This document shows positions 24,958 to 34,625 of a stretch of DNA of 64,000 nt, piece by piece. Source of the DNA: an uncultured Chitinophagales bacterium (GTDB taxonomy: Bacteria; Bacteroidota; Bacteroidia; Chitinophagales; UBA2359). The DNA lies in NCBI GenBank assembly GCA_937927195.1, contig CALBCY010000109.1, positions 1 through 64,000 on the forward strand. Reading direction: 5' to 3'. The notes beneath the pieces were generated by a model. That model did no database searches. It saw only the letters and a list, made by a program, of their open reading frames with translations, and had not been told where the DNA came from. Both the position numbers and the translations under genes were made by a program. The number at the start of each line of letters is the position of its first letter. Positions within the stretch are counted from its first letter, which is position 1.

Positions 24958-27432
24958 ATGAAATTGGTTCGGCTATATCTACTCACCCTGAAAGGTTTTG
25001 CTCTTTGGCTGAAATCTAATGGAAAAGTTTTGAGCCTATACAGCCTACTTATGCTATTGATTTCATGGCAAAATTTGCTGTCTCAAGAGCATTTGGTTTG
25101 TTCACATGAATCGGGTTTTTATACTGGAAATATTTCGGTAAAAATTGATTCAGACTTTGACAGTTTGTACTATACACTGGACGGATCGTTCCCATATTCA
25201 AAAAGCAAGTTATATAAGGACAGCATTGCTATTTGGAAAACGACTGTATTGACCATTCGTCCCTTTCACGACGGCCAATTTTCAGACACTACTTTCACCC
25301 AATCCTATTTCGTCGATTTTAATACAAATCTCGCTGTTACCAGTTTGGCTACAGAACCCATGCATCTTTGGGATCCAACCATCGGAATTTATGTCAGCGG
25401 AATTGCTGCCAAAGACACCTTTCCTTATGATGGCGCAAATTACTGGCGCGATTGGGAATATCCAGCCCTAGTCCAGCATTTCACGGCAGATAAAGAATTG
25501 GCCTTGAATCAGCCTGCTGGTGTCAAACTATTCGGTGGAATGAGTCGAAACCATACTGAGAAATCTTTGAGATTGCTTTCACGAAAGGAATACGCCAAAA
25601 AGAATTTTAAGTATAAAATATTCAAGGATAAAAAAATTAAAAAGTTCAAATCTCTTGTTCTAAGGACTTCAGGAAATGATCACCATTCCACTCGATTTAG
25701 AGATGCGCTTTCAGGTAAATTGGCTGGAGCAATTGGACTTGACTTTCAAGCATACGAACCAACTCATCTGTTTATGAACGGAGAATACTGGGGCGTTTTT
25801 AATCTCAGAGAAAAGATAAACGAAGAATTCCTTCAAGACAACTACAAACTCGATTCAACCAATCTCGATTTGCTGCAGGGCAACGCCTATTTGGAACATG
25901 GAAGTGACAGCACATTCAACCAGTTAAGAAACCTATTCAAAAAGCTTGATTTCCGAAAAGATTCAAGAGTCGAAGTGGTTGAAAAGCTCATGGATGTCAG
26001 AAACTACTTCAATTACAGAATCCTTCAAATTTACCTAGCAAACGAAGATGAAAGCGGCAATACAAGATTTTGGAGAAGCGATCAACTAGATGGAAAGTTC
26101 AGATGGATCCTCTATGACACCGACCTCGGCTTTGGCTGGACCAGGCCATACGGCTACAACTACCTGCATGATTGTTTAAGTCCTGAACAAACAGAATGGT
26201 ACAATCCAGAATGGAGTACTTTATTCTTAAGAAAATTACTGATCAATAAAAAGAAGAAGAATGAATTCATTACGCAGACTTGCCATCTTTTAAACACCGC
26301 ATTGCATCAAGATTCTGTCGTTGCCAAAATAGACGAGTTTGAAAATTTGTTAAGTGGTGAAATTGATCAACACTTGAAACGTCAAAAAATCAGACCAATA
26401 GTTTGGAAAATCAGTGTTGAAAAAATCAGAACATTCGCGAGAAAAAGACCTAAGTATTTAATAAAACATCTCAAAAAAGAATTTGGACTTGATGGAATGT
26501 TTCATGTTGGAATAAAAGTCAATCCACCTGAAGCTGGCCATGTTCTCATTCAAGGCAATCCTGTAAAAGATGGATTCACGGGCAAGTATTTCAAAAACAT
26601 TCCCATTGAATACAGCAGCAAAGCAAATCGCCATTACAGATTTGAAGGATGGGGCAATCACCCCTTAAGAGTGTTAGACATTGCCAATGGTTCTGACAGT
26701 TTATTTTTAACAGCCAATTTTTCTAAAATAACTGGAGACAGTGATTATCAAAAAAAGGTTTGGGTCAATGAAATAAGTGGATTAAACAAAGTCGAAGGGG
26801 CACCTGGGGACTGGATCGAGTTGTACAACAATAGTAAAAGTAAAATTTGCTTAGCCGGCTGGGAAATTGAAGACCTCAATAGTTTTGTGAAAATTGAAGA
26901 CAGTATTTGGATTGCTCCAAAGCAATACCTTGTTCTTTCTCTAAAAAATCCAAAAATTCAGTTAATAAACAGCCATCCTGTTTTACCCTTTGGTATTCAT
27001 TCAGTCATTGAAACCATAAAAATTTACGACAACAATTCTCTGCTTGTCGACTCTATTTCATATGATCTCACAGAGCGTTTAGCTAACATCGATACAGCTT
27101 ATACCTACCAAAGAATATGGAATGACCCCAGCTCCAACTATTCAAATTGGGAATTGCAATTGGGAATGGGAAGTCCAGGACTAAGAAGCATTGATGACAA
27201 GGCTAATCAATTGGCATTTTCCGAAAATGAACATTTAAGCCATGAAGAATTGTTTGAAAAAATGCTTTGGACCTTGGTACTTACTTTTCTATTGATTCTT
27301 ATATTTTACGCAAGCTTCTTCTATATAATTTTCAAAAACAAATGGCGTTTCAAAAAGAATGGACGAAGCCTTAACTGGAAACCATTCCACTCTTCCAATG
27401 ATTCTGACTGGTCGAAGTCTGAGGACTTTTAG
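24958..27432 (+). CDS. CotH kinase-type protein with chitobiase-like and lamin-tail domains
   Basis: 824 residues from ATG at 24958; a TTG ten codons earlier is less likely. After a signal/anchor segment come a chitobiase C-terminal-type beta domain (about 40-125, YYTLDGSFPYSKS), the CotH domain (about 150-500) with FNLREKINEEFLQDNY, IYLANEDESGNTRFW and the metal-binding ILYDTDLGFGW, a beta region, and a lamin-tail domain (about 605-700, VWVNEISG ... GDWIELYN). A transmembrane helix lies near the C-terminus (about 770-795). CotH proteins phosphorylate secreted proteins in spores; in Bacteroidota the target is unknown. Predicted to be cell-envelope anchored. Confidence 0.88.
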   Translation: MKLVRLYLLTLKGFALWLKSNGKVLSLYSLLMLLISWQNLLSQEHLVCSHESGFYTGNISVKIDSDFDSLYYTLDGSFPYSKSKLYKDSIAIWKTTVLTIRPFHDGQFSDTTFTQSYFVDFNTNLAVTSLATEPMHLWDPTIGIYVSGIAAKDTFPYDGANYWRDWEYPALVQHFTADKELALNQPAGVKLFGGMSRNHTEKSLRLLSRKEYAKKNFKYKIFKDKKIKKFKSLVLRTSGNDHHSTRFRDALSGKLAGAIGLDFQAYEPTHLFMNGEYWGVFNLREKINEEFLQDNYKLDSTNLDLLQGNAYLEHGSDSTFNQLRNLFKKLDFRKDSRVEVVEKLMDVRNYFNYRILQIYLANEDESGNTRFWRSDQLDGKFRWILYDTDLGFGWTRPYGYNYLHDCLSPEQTEWYNPEWSTLFLRKLLINKKKKNEFITQTCHLLNTALHQDSVVAKIDEFENLLSGEIDQHLKRQKIRPIVWKISVEKIRTFARKRPKYLIKHLKKEFGLDGMFHVGIKVNPPEAGHVLIQGNPVKDGFTGKYFKNIPIEYSSKANRHYRFEGWGNHPLRVLDIANGSDSLFLTANFSKITGDSDYQKKVWVNEISGLNKVEGAPGDWIELYNNSKSKICLAGWEIEDLNSFVKIEDSIWIAPKQYLVLSLKNPKIQLINSHPVLPFGIHSVIETIKIYDNNSLLVDSISYDLTERLANIDTAYTYQRIWNDPSSNYSNWELQLGMGSPGLRSIDDKANQLAFSENEHLSHEELFEKMLWTLVLTFLLILIFYASFFYIIFKNKWRFKKNGRSLNWKPFHSSNDSDWSKSEDF

Positions 27433-27489
27433 GTTCTTACACTTTGATTTTTACACTTTGATTTTATCCCCTAGTCATTTCTCTCTTAT

Positions 27490-30051
27490 TCATTTACGCT
27501 CTTTCTCCTCCTCAAAAAAGCTGCTCTCTAAAGACCTCACCCGAAAGCCCTTTCTAAAATTGCATTTATCTTCTGCTGGTTCAAACCGAATCTTTCTTTT
27601 TTCTTTGGGAACCATGTCGAAAAAATTATCTGAAAAATTTCCATTGCAATCACACTGCAAATAAACATTTTTCGCAAAACTATCCACTTCTATTTCAATC
27701 CAATAATCATCTATCTCTTTGCTTATTTGCTCTGTAAAATCAACCGATTGAGGAAGCTTTAAATTCATTTCACGAGCAAGAAAATAATTGTATTCGATCA
27801 ACTCATTGGCTTTCGATACATAGTTAAACCTAAAAAACACCTCGCTAGAATCTTCCTCAATTATCCAATCAGAAAGTGGCATTGTCAAAATCCGAGTACT
27901 GGCATTCTGTTTTGCTTTTACCGTAAAATCTTTTGCTGCTCTAACAACTCCATCCAAACCAATCAATTCGACCTGCAATGCCCCACTACTTTCATCCAAA
28001 TGGTCATTTAAAAAATAAACCTCTAAGGAAGCAAGACTATCCACTTGTACTTTATTCACAAACAAAGAAAGATTCTCAAACGATTCTTTTATCTGATAAT
28101 GCGCCGCTTTCCAATTGCCATAATAATCAATACCTGACCAAGAAATTGAAGGCCAACAATCATTGAGTTGCCAGTACAAGGTTCCCATGCAATGCGGACG
28201 CTGCGATCTGTGTGCCTCTATCGCCATTTTCATTCCTTTGGCATGCAACAATTGGTTGACATACAGAAAAGATTCAAAATCCTTGGGACGTTTGTACCAA
28301 CGATCCATATAATCAAAAAGCAAACCATTGCCTTTGTAGCTTTTCTGTCTCTTCTGCATTACTTCCGAATCAAAAGAGCGATCTCCTTTAACCGTAAAAC
28401 TTTCGATGTTTTTCATATCTGGAAAAGACTGAAATCCATATTCTGAGTTAAATCGACCGACATTGGTATTAAATTTTTCGAAAGAATCTTCGCCATGCCA
28501 AACACCCCAATAATGCATGCTGTGGTGATTGAAATTCTTCGCTGTCCCCCAATTGCTCAAGGGAGAAGTTGGTGTATAAAATCGATCGGGATCTTGCTCT
28601 TTAATCACCGTTGGTAAAATATCATCGAATATCTTTTTGTAATCATTCCAAATTGTTGCCCTCCGTTCATCATTCATATCCTTGCCATCTTTCCAGCCCC
28701 AATTGTTCCAAGCCACCTCAACTTCATTGTTCCCATTCCACAAAGCTATACAAGGATGGTTGCGCAAACGTTTCACATTGTCTATCGCTTCCAAACGAAC
28801 ATTTTCCAAGAATGCTGAATCACCAGGATACATTGAACAGGCAAACATAAAATCCTGCCAAACCAATAAACCGTTTGCATCACACAAATCATAAAAAGCA
28901 TCCGATTCATAAATGCCACCACCCCAAACACGCAGCATGTTCATATTGGCATCCACAGCTGATTCGATAATGTCAGAATATTTTTCTTCATCGACTCGTG
29001 GCATAAAAACATCAGCGGGAACATAATTAGCTCCTTTCATAAATACAGGAACTTCATTTACTTTAAAATAAAATGCTGTTCCAGATTGATCTTTTTCACG
29101 AACCAATTCCACTGTCCTCAATCCTAATTGCTCCGTTTTGGAATCCTCGATGGCATTGTCAACAAATAATTTTACAATTATGTCATAAAGAAATGGCTCA
29201 CCCAATCCATTGGGCCACCACCTTTTCGGATCGGAAATACTGATTGGAATTTCAACAATATTTTTACCAGGAACTAGCTGGATCTCTTCGATCTTGATTG
29301 GATCATCCATTTCAACAGAGATCACCACTTCTTGCTCTTTGTCCGATTCTATCTCTAAAGCCAATAATATTTCAGCTTTTTCATCACTAAGAGATTTCTG
29401 ATAAATTTGAAAATCACGGATAATCGCCTCCCTCCAATTCACTAAATTAACAGGTCGCCAAATCCCGGAAGTTGTTGCTCTAGGCGCCCAATCCCAGCCA
29501 TAAGAATAACCAGCTTTTCTTGTAAAAACACTGGTTTTAATTTCACCAACATCATTCGAAGCTGGGAGTTTATAATCGAGTGCATTGTAAAAAGGAAGCG
29601 CATGATTTACAGGAGCATGAAATTCTATTTGCAATTCATTTTGATCTTGTAACAAGGAAGAAACATCCACCATCCAACGACGAAACATATTGTCAGCATT
29701 GAGAATCAATTCACCATTTAAATAAACATCAGCATAAGTGTCCAATCCTTCAAACTCTAATTCGTAGTTCCCTTTTCGATTGATTTGCTCAAATTCGTAT
29801 TTGTAAACCCATTCTGATTCTTCAACCCATTTAATGCTGTCTTCATTGTTTCTATAAAATGGATCGGGAATCAAATCATGTTCCAACAAATCTGTATGGA
29901 CAGTTCCTGGAACCTTTGCAGCAAACCATTCAGATGCTCCTTTTTGCTTAAATTCCCACCCATCATTTAGCTCTATACTGTTTCCTTTTTTATTTCGAGT
30001 TACCATACAGCTAACAAACAACAAAAGGACAACTAGCCAAACTCTACTCAT
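27490..30051 (-). CDS. Beta-mannosidase-like glycoside hydrolase family 2 lipoprotein
   Basis: 853 residues with lipobox LFVSC. It has a GH2 sugar-binding jelly roll (about 25-200), immunoglobulin-like domain, and TIM barrel. The acid/base motif is WNGNNEVEVAW and the nucleophile lies in FNSEYGFQSFP; both match beta-mannosidases rather than beta-galactosidases. It would remove mannose from mannan or glycan ends in the periplasm or at the outer membrane. Its ATG overlaps the stop of the DUF3089 gene (ATGA-type 4-base overlap at 30048-30051), so they form one unit. Confidence 0.9.
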   Translation of the reverse strand: MSRVWLVVLLLFVSCMVTRNKKGNSIELNDGWEFKQKGASEWFAAKVPGTVHTDLLEHDLIPDPFYRNNEDSIKWVEESEWVYKYEFEQINRKGNYELEFEGLDTYADVYLNGELILNADNMFRRWMVDVSSLLQDQNELQIEFHAPVNHALPFYNALDYKLPASNDVGEIKTSVFTRKAGYSYGWDWAPRATTSGIWRPVNLVNWREAIIRDFQIYQKSLSDEKAEILLALEIESDKEQEVVISVEMDDPIKIEEIQLVPGKNIVEIPISISDPKRWWPNGLGEPFLYDIIVKLFVDNAIEDSKTEQLGLRTVELVREKDQSGTAFYFKVNEVPVFMKGANYVPADVFMPRVDEEKYSDIIESAVDANMNMLRVWGGGIYESDAFYDLCDANGLLVWQDFMFACSMYPGDSAFLENVRLEAIDNVKRLRNHPCIALWNGNNEVEVAWNNWGWKDGKDMNDERRATIWNDYKKIFDDILPTVIKEQDPDRFYTPTSPLSNWGTAKNFNHHSMHYWGVWHGEDSFEKFNTNVGRFNSEYGFQSFPDMKNIESFTVKGDRSFDSEVMQKRQKSYKGNGLLFDYMDRWYKRPKDFESFLYVNQLLHAKGMKMAIEAHRSQRPHCMGTLYWQLNDCWPSISWSGIDYYGNWKAAHYQIKESFENLSLFVNKVQVDSLASLEVYFLNDHLDESSGALQVELIGLDGVVRAAKDFTVKAKQNASTRILTMPLSDWIIEEDSSEVFFRFNYVSKANELIEYNYFLAREMNLKLPQSVDFTEQISKEIDDYWIEIEVDSFAKNVYLQCDCNGNFSDNFFDMVPKEKRKIRFEPAEDKCNFRKGFRVRSLESSFFEEEKERK

Positions 30052-31250
30052 ACAGTTTTCAGGTAGGCATCCAGGCGATCTTGAACATTTTTACGCAAGT
30101 CCATATAAAAAAGAGAATAATCAAAGTTATGATAGTTTCCTCGAGGCATTACACCAAATCTAAAATGTGGCAAATCAGGAATTTCAGCATGTAAAAAACC
30201 CGATGATCGTGTTTGAGCAGCAATTTCATTTTTTATAGGAGCAGTTAAACCAAGGGTATTCAAACCAATCTTATCTGGCTTACTAAACAATTCCCATTGG
30301 ATCTTTTGTGCCCTGTCTATGTTCAAACAAACCGCACCAAGACTTTGGCTTTTATCAGTAATGGCCTCGTCTAATCGCCAACTTATTGGATTGATACTAA
30401 CGGGTTTCTTCCCCACCCTTTTTTGCCAATGTCCTTCATCTATTGCCGGATACCAATGTTCGCATTTATCTAAAATAGCAATTGGATTTCCAGTCATAGA
30501 ATAGGTATCATACCCAATCACACAATGAAGATCATCGGCTTTTGTTGCCCTCTTTATGTTTTTTAAACTAACTCCGAATTTATCACTTGGAATTTGAAAT
30601 CCGATCAGATAAGCGGCTATCATTTTATCAAAAAGCTCCTTATTGTTTTCAATTCGCTCTTCCAACAAACGCAGTCCATGTACCGTTCCTTGACTATGTC
30701 CAGCAATAAAAAATGGACGACCGTTGTTGTAGTTATCTAGATAGAATTGAAAGGCTCTTTCTACATCTTCATAGGCCAACTCAAGGGACTTTCGACTATT
30801 GTTCCCCCCTTCCAAAAAAGCAAAGAAAGTAGCTTGTCGATATCTGGGAGCATAGATTTTCGCCGAACCATTAAATACGGTTGCTTCAGATGGAATTGTG
30901 AGTTCATCAATGAATTCATTGGCCGAATGGAAATCCAAAGCGGCATTCCAATTTTCTTTTCCAAAATAGGAGGTTGGATGGATAAAGAAAACATCTGCTT
31001 CTGCAGTTTCTTGGGCGTTTACAGCTCCACAATTCTGTGGAACCAAAACTGATTTTCTTGGAGCTTTGGGATGAACAGCCCAGCAGTCCAAATCATTGTA
31101 ATCTGGTGGTTCTGGATTGGGTGTTTGAATAAAAGTTTTTGAAGGACGGACTTTGGGAAGAAAGCCAATCCAGTCATAGGCATTCTTTACTAACTTTTTA
31201 GTCGAATTTAAAGACTTTGAAATTTTTTCTATAACGCTGAGATTTTCCAC
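30048..31250 (-). CDS. DUF3089 alpha/beta hydrolase
   Basis: About 400 residues. The fold is alpha/beta hydrolase with the nucleophile GHSQGT and the DUF3089 features DVFFIHPTSYFG, KIYAPRYRQATFFAF and MPRGNYHNFDYSLFY. The usual start called at 31367 (TTG) would place the first codons inside a strong terminator of the upstream gene (31334-31372), so it is unlikely. The GTG at 31250 lies after a TATTTTTG motif (31273-31280) and is a better candidate, but no ATG is available. The gene is translationally coupled to the beta-mannosidase gene. Confidence 0.7.
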   Translation of the reverse strand: MENLSVIEKISKSLNSTKKLVKNAYDWIGFLPKVRPSKTFIQTPNPEPPDYNDLDCWAVHPKAPRKSVLVPQNCGAVNAQETAEADVFFIHPTSYFGKENWNAALDFHSANEFIDELTIPSEATVFNGSAKIYAPRYRQATFFAFLEGGNNSRKSLELAYEDVERAFQFYLDNYNNGRPFFIAGHSQGTVHGLRLLEERIENNKELFDKMIAAYLIGFQIPSDKFGVSLKNIKRATKADDLHCVIGYDTYSMTGNPIAILDKCEHWYPAIDEGHWQKRVGKKPVSINPISWRLDEAITDKSQSLGAVCLNIDRAQKIQWELFSKPDKIGLNTLGLTAPIKNEIAAQTRSSGFLHAEIPDLPHFRFGVMPRGNYHNFDYSLFYMDLRKNVQDRLDAYLKTV

Positions 31251-31272
31251 AAATGCTTGGTTTTTCGAATGG

Positions 31273-31280
31273 CAAAAATA
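31273..31280 (-). promoter_or_regulatory. Candidate Bacteroidota -7 box
   Basis: TATTTTTG on the minus strand fits the Bacteroidota TAnnTTTG -7 element and lies 23 bases before the GTG start of the DUF3089 gene, just after the terminator of the upstream gene. A matching -33 TTTG is not evident. Confidence 0.35.
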
Positions 31281-31333
31281 ACAATGGGAAACTAAAAACT
31301 TAGTAATTCGACAAAAAAGGAATTCAATTGCAT

Positions 31334-31372
31334 AAAAAAACCCCTTGTAGACCATAATTGTCCACAAGAGGT
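31334..31372 (-). terminator. Rho-independent terminator of the S74-chaperone gene
   Basis: Minus-strand stem CCTCTTGTGGAC pairs with GTCTACAAGGGG (12 pairs, two wobbles) around a 7-base loop, followed by TTTTTTT. It lies about 95 bases past the stop of the upstream gene. Confidence 0.85.
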
Positions 31373-31404
31373 AGTTATTTTATCAGAAACGATTCAATTC
31401 AAAA

Positions 31405-31457
31405 TTGCTTCTTCTTTGCTTTCTCTTTGCTTCTTCTTTGCTTTCTCTTTGCTTTTA
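31405..31457. repeat. 22-bp direct repeat (2.4 copies)
   Basis: Two exact copies of a 22-base unit beginning TTGCTTCTTCTTTGCTTTC (31405-31426, 31427-31448) and the start of a third, just past the stop of the S74-chaperone gene. Likely slippage product. Confidence 0.8.
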
Positions 31458-31463
31458 TTATGG

Positions 31464-32612
31464 TTATTCTAAAACAATCTGTTTAGAATCAATTATTTTA
31501 CCATCAACCACTAAAGAATACAGATATAAACCATTGACCAAATTTTCCATATCCAATTCTATTTGAGAATTACCTTTATTGGTCAAATCAACAGATTTCA
31601 ACTCCTTGCCAGTCAAATCAAAGACTTTGATACTGGCAGTTTGGCTGTTTTCTGGCAAGAAATATTCGATGCGTGTGCTTTTTGAAAACGGATTGGGAAC
31701 ATTTTGTTTTACAAATGCTTTTTCCGATTCAAATAGATTTAGCCCAATCCCTTTATCCGCTTGATTTTGGTTTTTTAGTCTTTCCACTTCAACTTGTAGC
31801 GCCTCAATGGAGGCTTGTTGCTTTTCAATCAAACTTTGTTGCTCTTTGACAGAGTTGATTAAAATATAAGTCAACTCTGAAGGATCAACCGATAAGAATG
31901 ATTCTTCTGAAAGTACTTCTTCAACAGTTCCTGTTTCATCTTTGTAACTAGAAGCGATCTCTTTGTAAGTATTTTCAATGACCATTTCTGGTGCATATTT
32001 AGCAACATCCTGCGCAATTAAGCCAATGTGAGTTTGGTCATCAGCATTCGTTCCAAAACGACCATTGTATTGATAAGAAACAGGATTGATTAAACTCAAT
32101 GTTTCCAAACCTTTGGTAAATGGAGCAATCTCTTTCTTGCTTCTTTTATCACTGGTAGCAATCCACATCCCTCCACCTGGTTTTGCAGCATTACCACTTG
32201 CCAAGTGCAATTTCTGCATAGGATTATTTGTACCAATTCCAACGTAGCCATCAGCTTCTCTCACCCTAAACATGTATTGATTGGCACTATTTCTTACATC
32301 AAAAATTCTATTGGCTCCAACACAAAAAATAGATCCTGAAGCTTTCCCTCCAAAGTTGTCCAATGCATCTCTATTCATCACAAAATCTCCAAGTCCATCT
32401 ATCGTCATGATCAATTGCTTTCCGTATGGTCCGATGGATTTAAAATGATCTTTTACAAGGATTGAACCTCTGATATCTAATTTCTCACTTGCGGTCGGGT
32501 TTGCTTCAGTTGATCCCATCACAACATTTCCATTTGGAGCAAGCACTTTAACTTGCGACATCAGAAATATTGGAGCCAGAATCAATAAGAATAACAAGGA
32601 TGATTTTTTCAT
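31464..32612 (-). CDS. Secreted tail-fibre/S74 chaperone-domain protein with T9SS sorting domain
   Basis: 382 residues with a signal peptide (ends about residue 20, MSQVKVLAPNG after it). Residues about 145-235 match the Peptidase_S74 intramolecular chaperone domain: TSDKRSKKEIAPFTKGLETL, NPVSYQYNG and HIGLIAQDVAKYAPEMV. In phage fibres this domain trimerises and then cleaves itself off; here a coiled coil (about 250-285) and a T9SS type A sorting domain (QNVPNPFSKSTRIEYFLPEN start) follow it, so surface display is expected. Confidence 0.88.
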   Translation of the reverse strand: MKKSSLLFLLILAPIFLMSQVKVLAPNGNVVMGSTEANPTASEKLDIRGSILVKDHFKSIGPYGKQLIMTIDGLGDFVMNRDALDNFGGKASGSIFCVGANRIFDVRNSANQYMFRVREADGYVGIGTNNPMQKLHLASGNAAKPGGGMWIATSDKRSKKEIAPFTKGLETLSLINPVSYQYNGRFGTNADDQTHIGLIAQDVAKYAPEMVIENTYKEIASSYKDETGTVEEVLSEESFLSVDPSELTYILINSVKEQQSLIEKQQASIEALQVEVERLKNQNQADKGIGLNLFESEKAFVKQNVPNPFSKSTRIEYFLPENSQTASIKVFDLTGKELKSVDLTNKGNSQIELDMENLVNGLYLYSLVVDGKIIDSKQIVLE

Positions 32613-33001
32613 GATTTCGAATTTTATTCTTTAGGTTAATGGTAATATTTGCTTTTTTACGTAAATCTTTTTTCAAAGAAAAACCTAATTTCAAATCGGA
32701 CAGAAATAGATTTTGTGTTCCTTAATACTGTTAAAATTTATTTTACAAATTTCATTTAATAATAAAATGTTGAACAAATTAACACATTCTTGAACCAAAT
32801 TCTTCCCACATTCCGTCCATTTTTGGACCAAACAAACCTTTTGAGCCACTCAGTCTACAAGAATGAAATGCATTTTACTAAAAATGAAAGCCAAAAGATT
32901 ATATTTATAAGTCAAAATAATACTAAAAAATGTATTTAGCACATAAATTCTAGTATTTAAAGTTTAAGGTATAAAGAACATCAATCGACAACATTAAAAA
33001 T
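32613..33001. other. Divergent AT-rich promoter region
   Basis: 389 bases between the divergent S74-chaperone and EEP genes. Very AT-rich, no reading frame of note and no clear -33/-7 pair. It should hold both promoters. Confidence 0.5.
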
Positions 33002-34261
33002 ATGAGCTATAAATCTGTCCTTTTTTACGCTTGCATAATCTCAACCTTCTGCATTTTTGTCTTCGGAACCTGTAAGGACGACCCAGAACATATGGACGAG
33101 GAGATCATTGAAATGATGAATGACACGATGGACGTAAGCATCATCGATACCATGCAGGTACTTTTCAAAGATACCATCAGGTTTGCAAGTTACAATGTCG
33201 CATTGTTTAGAAGCATTGAAGGACAACTAATAACCAACTTGGGTAATTCGGACAGCGACCAAATCAATAAAGTGGCAGAAATTATTCAAAGGGTTCGCCC
33301 TGACGTTCTCGCTTTAATGGAATTTGACTATGATGAGAATGGTGAAGCATTGGACCTTTTTCAAAACAATTATTTAGCAATGGAACACAATGGAGCCCAA
33401 GCAATCGAGTATCCCTATGCTTATGCCGTTCCTTCCAATACAGGAGTTCTCAGTGAAATCGATCTCAATTCCAGTGGCAACATTTCTCTACCAAATGACG
33501 CTTACGGTTTTGGCGAATTCCCCGGACAATACGCCTTTGCACTTTTATCCAAATATCGAATCGATGTAGAAAATCTCCGAAGCTTCCAAAATTTTCTTTG
33601 GAAAGACATGCCTGATGCAAGCCTACCTGTAAAACCAAATGGGGACAGTTATTATCCTGATGAAGTACTCGATGTTTTCAGAGTCTCTTCTAAAAATCAC
33701 ATCGACCTTCCAGTTGAAGTTGAACCAGGAGAATTTATTCACGTCCTGCTTTCTCACCCTACACCACCAGTATTTGACGGAGCAGAAGACAGAAACGGTC
33801 TAAGAAACCACGATGAAATAAGATTGTTTGCCGACTATATTTCAAACAGCGAGTACCTCGTTGACGACAATGGCCAAAGCGGAGGTTTAGCAATTGACAA
33901 AAGTTTTGTAATAATGGGAGATTTAAACGCTGACCCAGTAGATGGAGACAGTGCAGATGACGCAATCTTACAATTATTGAATCATCCAAATGTAAACAGC
34001 GATATAACAACAGGTGATAAAGTCCCTGCAAGTGCTGGCGGCACAGAACACAACCAATCAAGTGGAGATCAAGGCGATCCCCAATTCGACACCTCTTTCT
34101 TTGGTCTAAGAATCGATTACATCATTCCATCCAAAGACCTGGAAGTGCTCGATTCTGGCTGTTTCTGGCCAGCCAGTTCTGATGATTTGGGATATTTAAC
34201 AAACAATCAAGCCAGCTCTGACCATTTGTTGATCTGGGCGGATTTGATCTATGAGGAATAA
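33002..34261 (+). CDS. Secreted endonuclease/exonuclease/phosphatase family protein
   Basis: 419 residues with an N-terminal hydrophobic segment ending at FGTCKDD, a likely lipoprotein attachment site. The EEP fold is shown by RFASYNVALF at the start, LALMEFDYDENG (metal-binding Glu), VIMGDLNADPVDGDS (Asn and Asp of the catalytic site) and ASSDHLLIWADL (final Asp-His pair). Substrates in this fold include nucleic acids, phosphoinositides and sphingomyelin; none can be chosen. The long Asp/Glu/Met linker near residues 25-55 is unusual. Single-gene unit followed by a strong terminator. Confidence 0.85.
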   Translation: MSYKSVLFYACIISTFCIFVFGTCKDDPEHMDEEIIEMMNDTMDVSIIDTMQVLFKDTIRFASYNVALFRSIEGQLITNLGNSDSDQINKVAEIIQRVRPDVLALMEFDYDENGEALDLFQNNYLAMEHNGAQAIEYPYAYAVPSNTGVLSEIDLNSSGNISLPNDAYGFGEFPGQYAFALLSKYRIDVENLRSFQNFLWKDMPDASLPVKPNGDSYYPDEVLDVFRVSSKNHIDLPVEVEPGEFIHVLLSHPTPPVFDGAEDRNGLRNHDEIRLFADYISNSEYLVDDNGQSGGLAIDKSFVIMGDLNADPVDGDSADDAILQLLNHPNVNSDITTGDKVPASAGGTEHNQSSGDQGDPQFDTSFFGLRIDYIIPSKDLEVLDSGCFWPASSDDLGYLTNNQASSDHLLIWADLIYEE

Positions 34262-34342
34262 GCCTTTGGCTATTGGCCTTTAGCCGTTGGCTGGATGTGG
34301 ATGCTAATATCTATAACCTAGTAATAAAACCAATAACAAAAT

Positions 34343-34378
34343 AAAAAAGGAGAATCCATAAATGGATTCTCCTTTTTT
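34343..34378. terminator. Bidirectional terminator
   Basis: AAAAAGGAGAATCCA-TAAA-TGGATTCTCCTTTTT: perfect arms with T-tracts on both strands, between convergent genes. Confidence 0.9.
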
Positions 34379-34386
34379 ATTTTAAA

Positions 34387-34514
34387 AGCTTTTATTCAAG
34401 TATAGTAAAACATTTCTGCTAGCAAAAAACCAACGGCCAATGGCTAAAGGCTTTCACTTAGCTTAACAGCTTTTATTCAAGAATAGTAAAATATTTCTGC
34501 TAGCAAAATCCAAC
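34387..34514. repeat. Imperfect direct repeat of about 48 bp
   Basis: Both copies begin AGCTTTTATTCAAG and run through ATTTCTGCTAGCAAAA (34387-34434; 34468-34514). They are about 90 percent alike by eye and separated by a GCC-rich inverted-repeat arm. Confidence 0.85.
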
Positions 34515-34625
34515 AGGCAATATTTTTTGCAGAAAAATTTCAGCCGTACCAAAAGCTAAGCCAAAGGCAAGCGTACCAATAGCAATGGCGAAGCCGAGCG
34601 GACCAACAGCGAAGCGTACTCCTTC

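Larger units (their letters stand above)
34262..34625. other. Repeat-rich spacer
   Basis: 364 bases between the convergent EEP and transketolase genes. It contains a strong terminator (34343-34378), a 48-bp direct repeat (34387-34434 and 34468-34514, 81 bases apart, few mismatches), and inverted GCCTTTRGCC-type motifs at 34262-34291 and 34430-34451. No gene seen. Confidence 0.75.

Noticed and set aside
27433-27489. Short direct repeat ACACTTTGATTTT between convergent genes
   Set aside because: Only two copies of 13 bases in AT-rich DNA; likely slippage with no further sign of function.
31242-31250. DnaA box TTTTCCACA in the DUF3089 gene
   Set aside because: A single isolated match in coding DNA; only the 16.2 kb cluster has several phased copies.
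34343-34378. Operator-like inverted repeat
   Set aside because: Arms end in T-tracts on both sides and lie between convergent genes, so a bidirectional terminator is the simpler reading.
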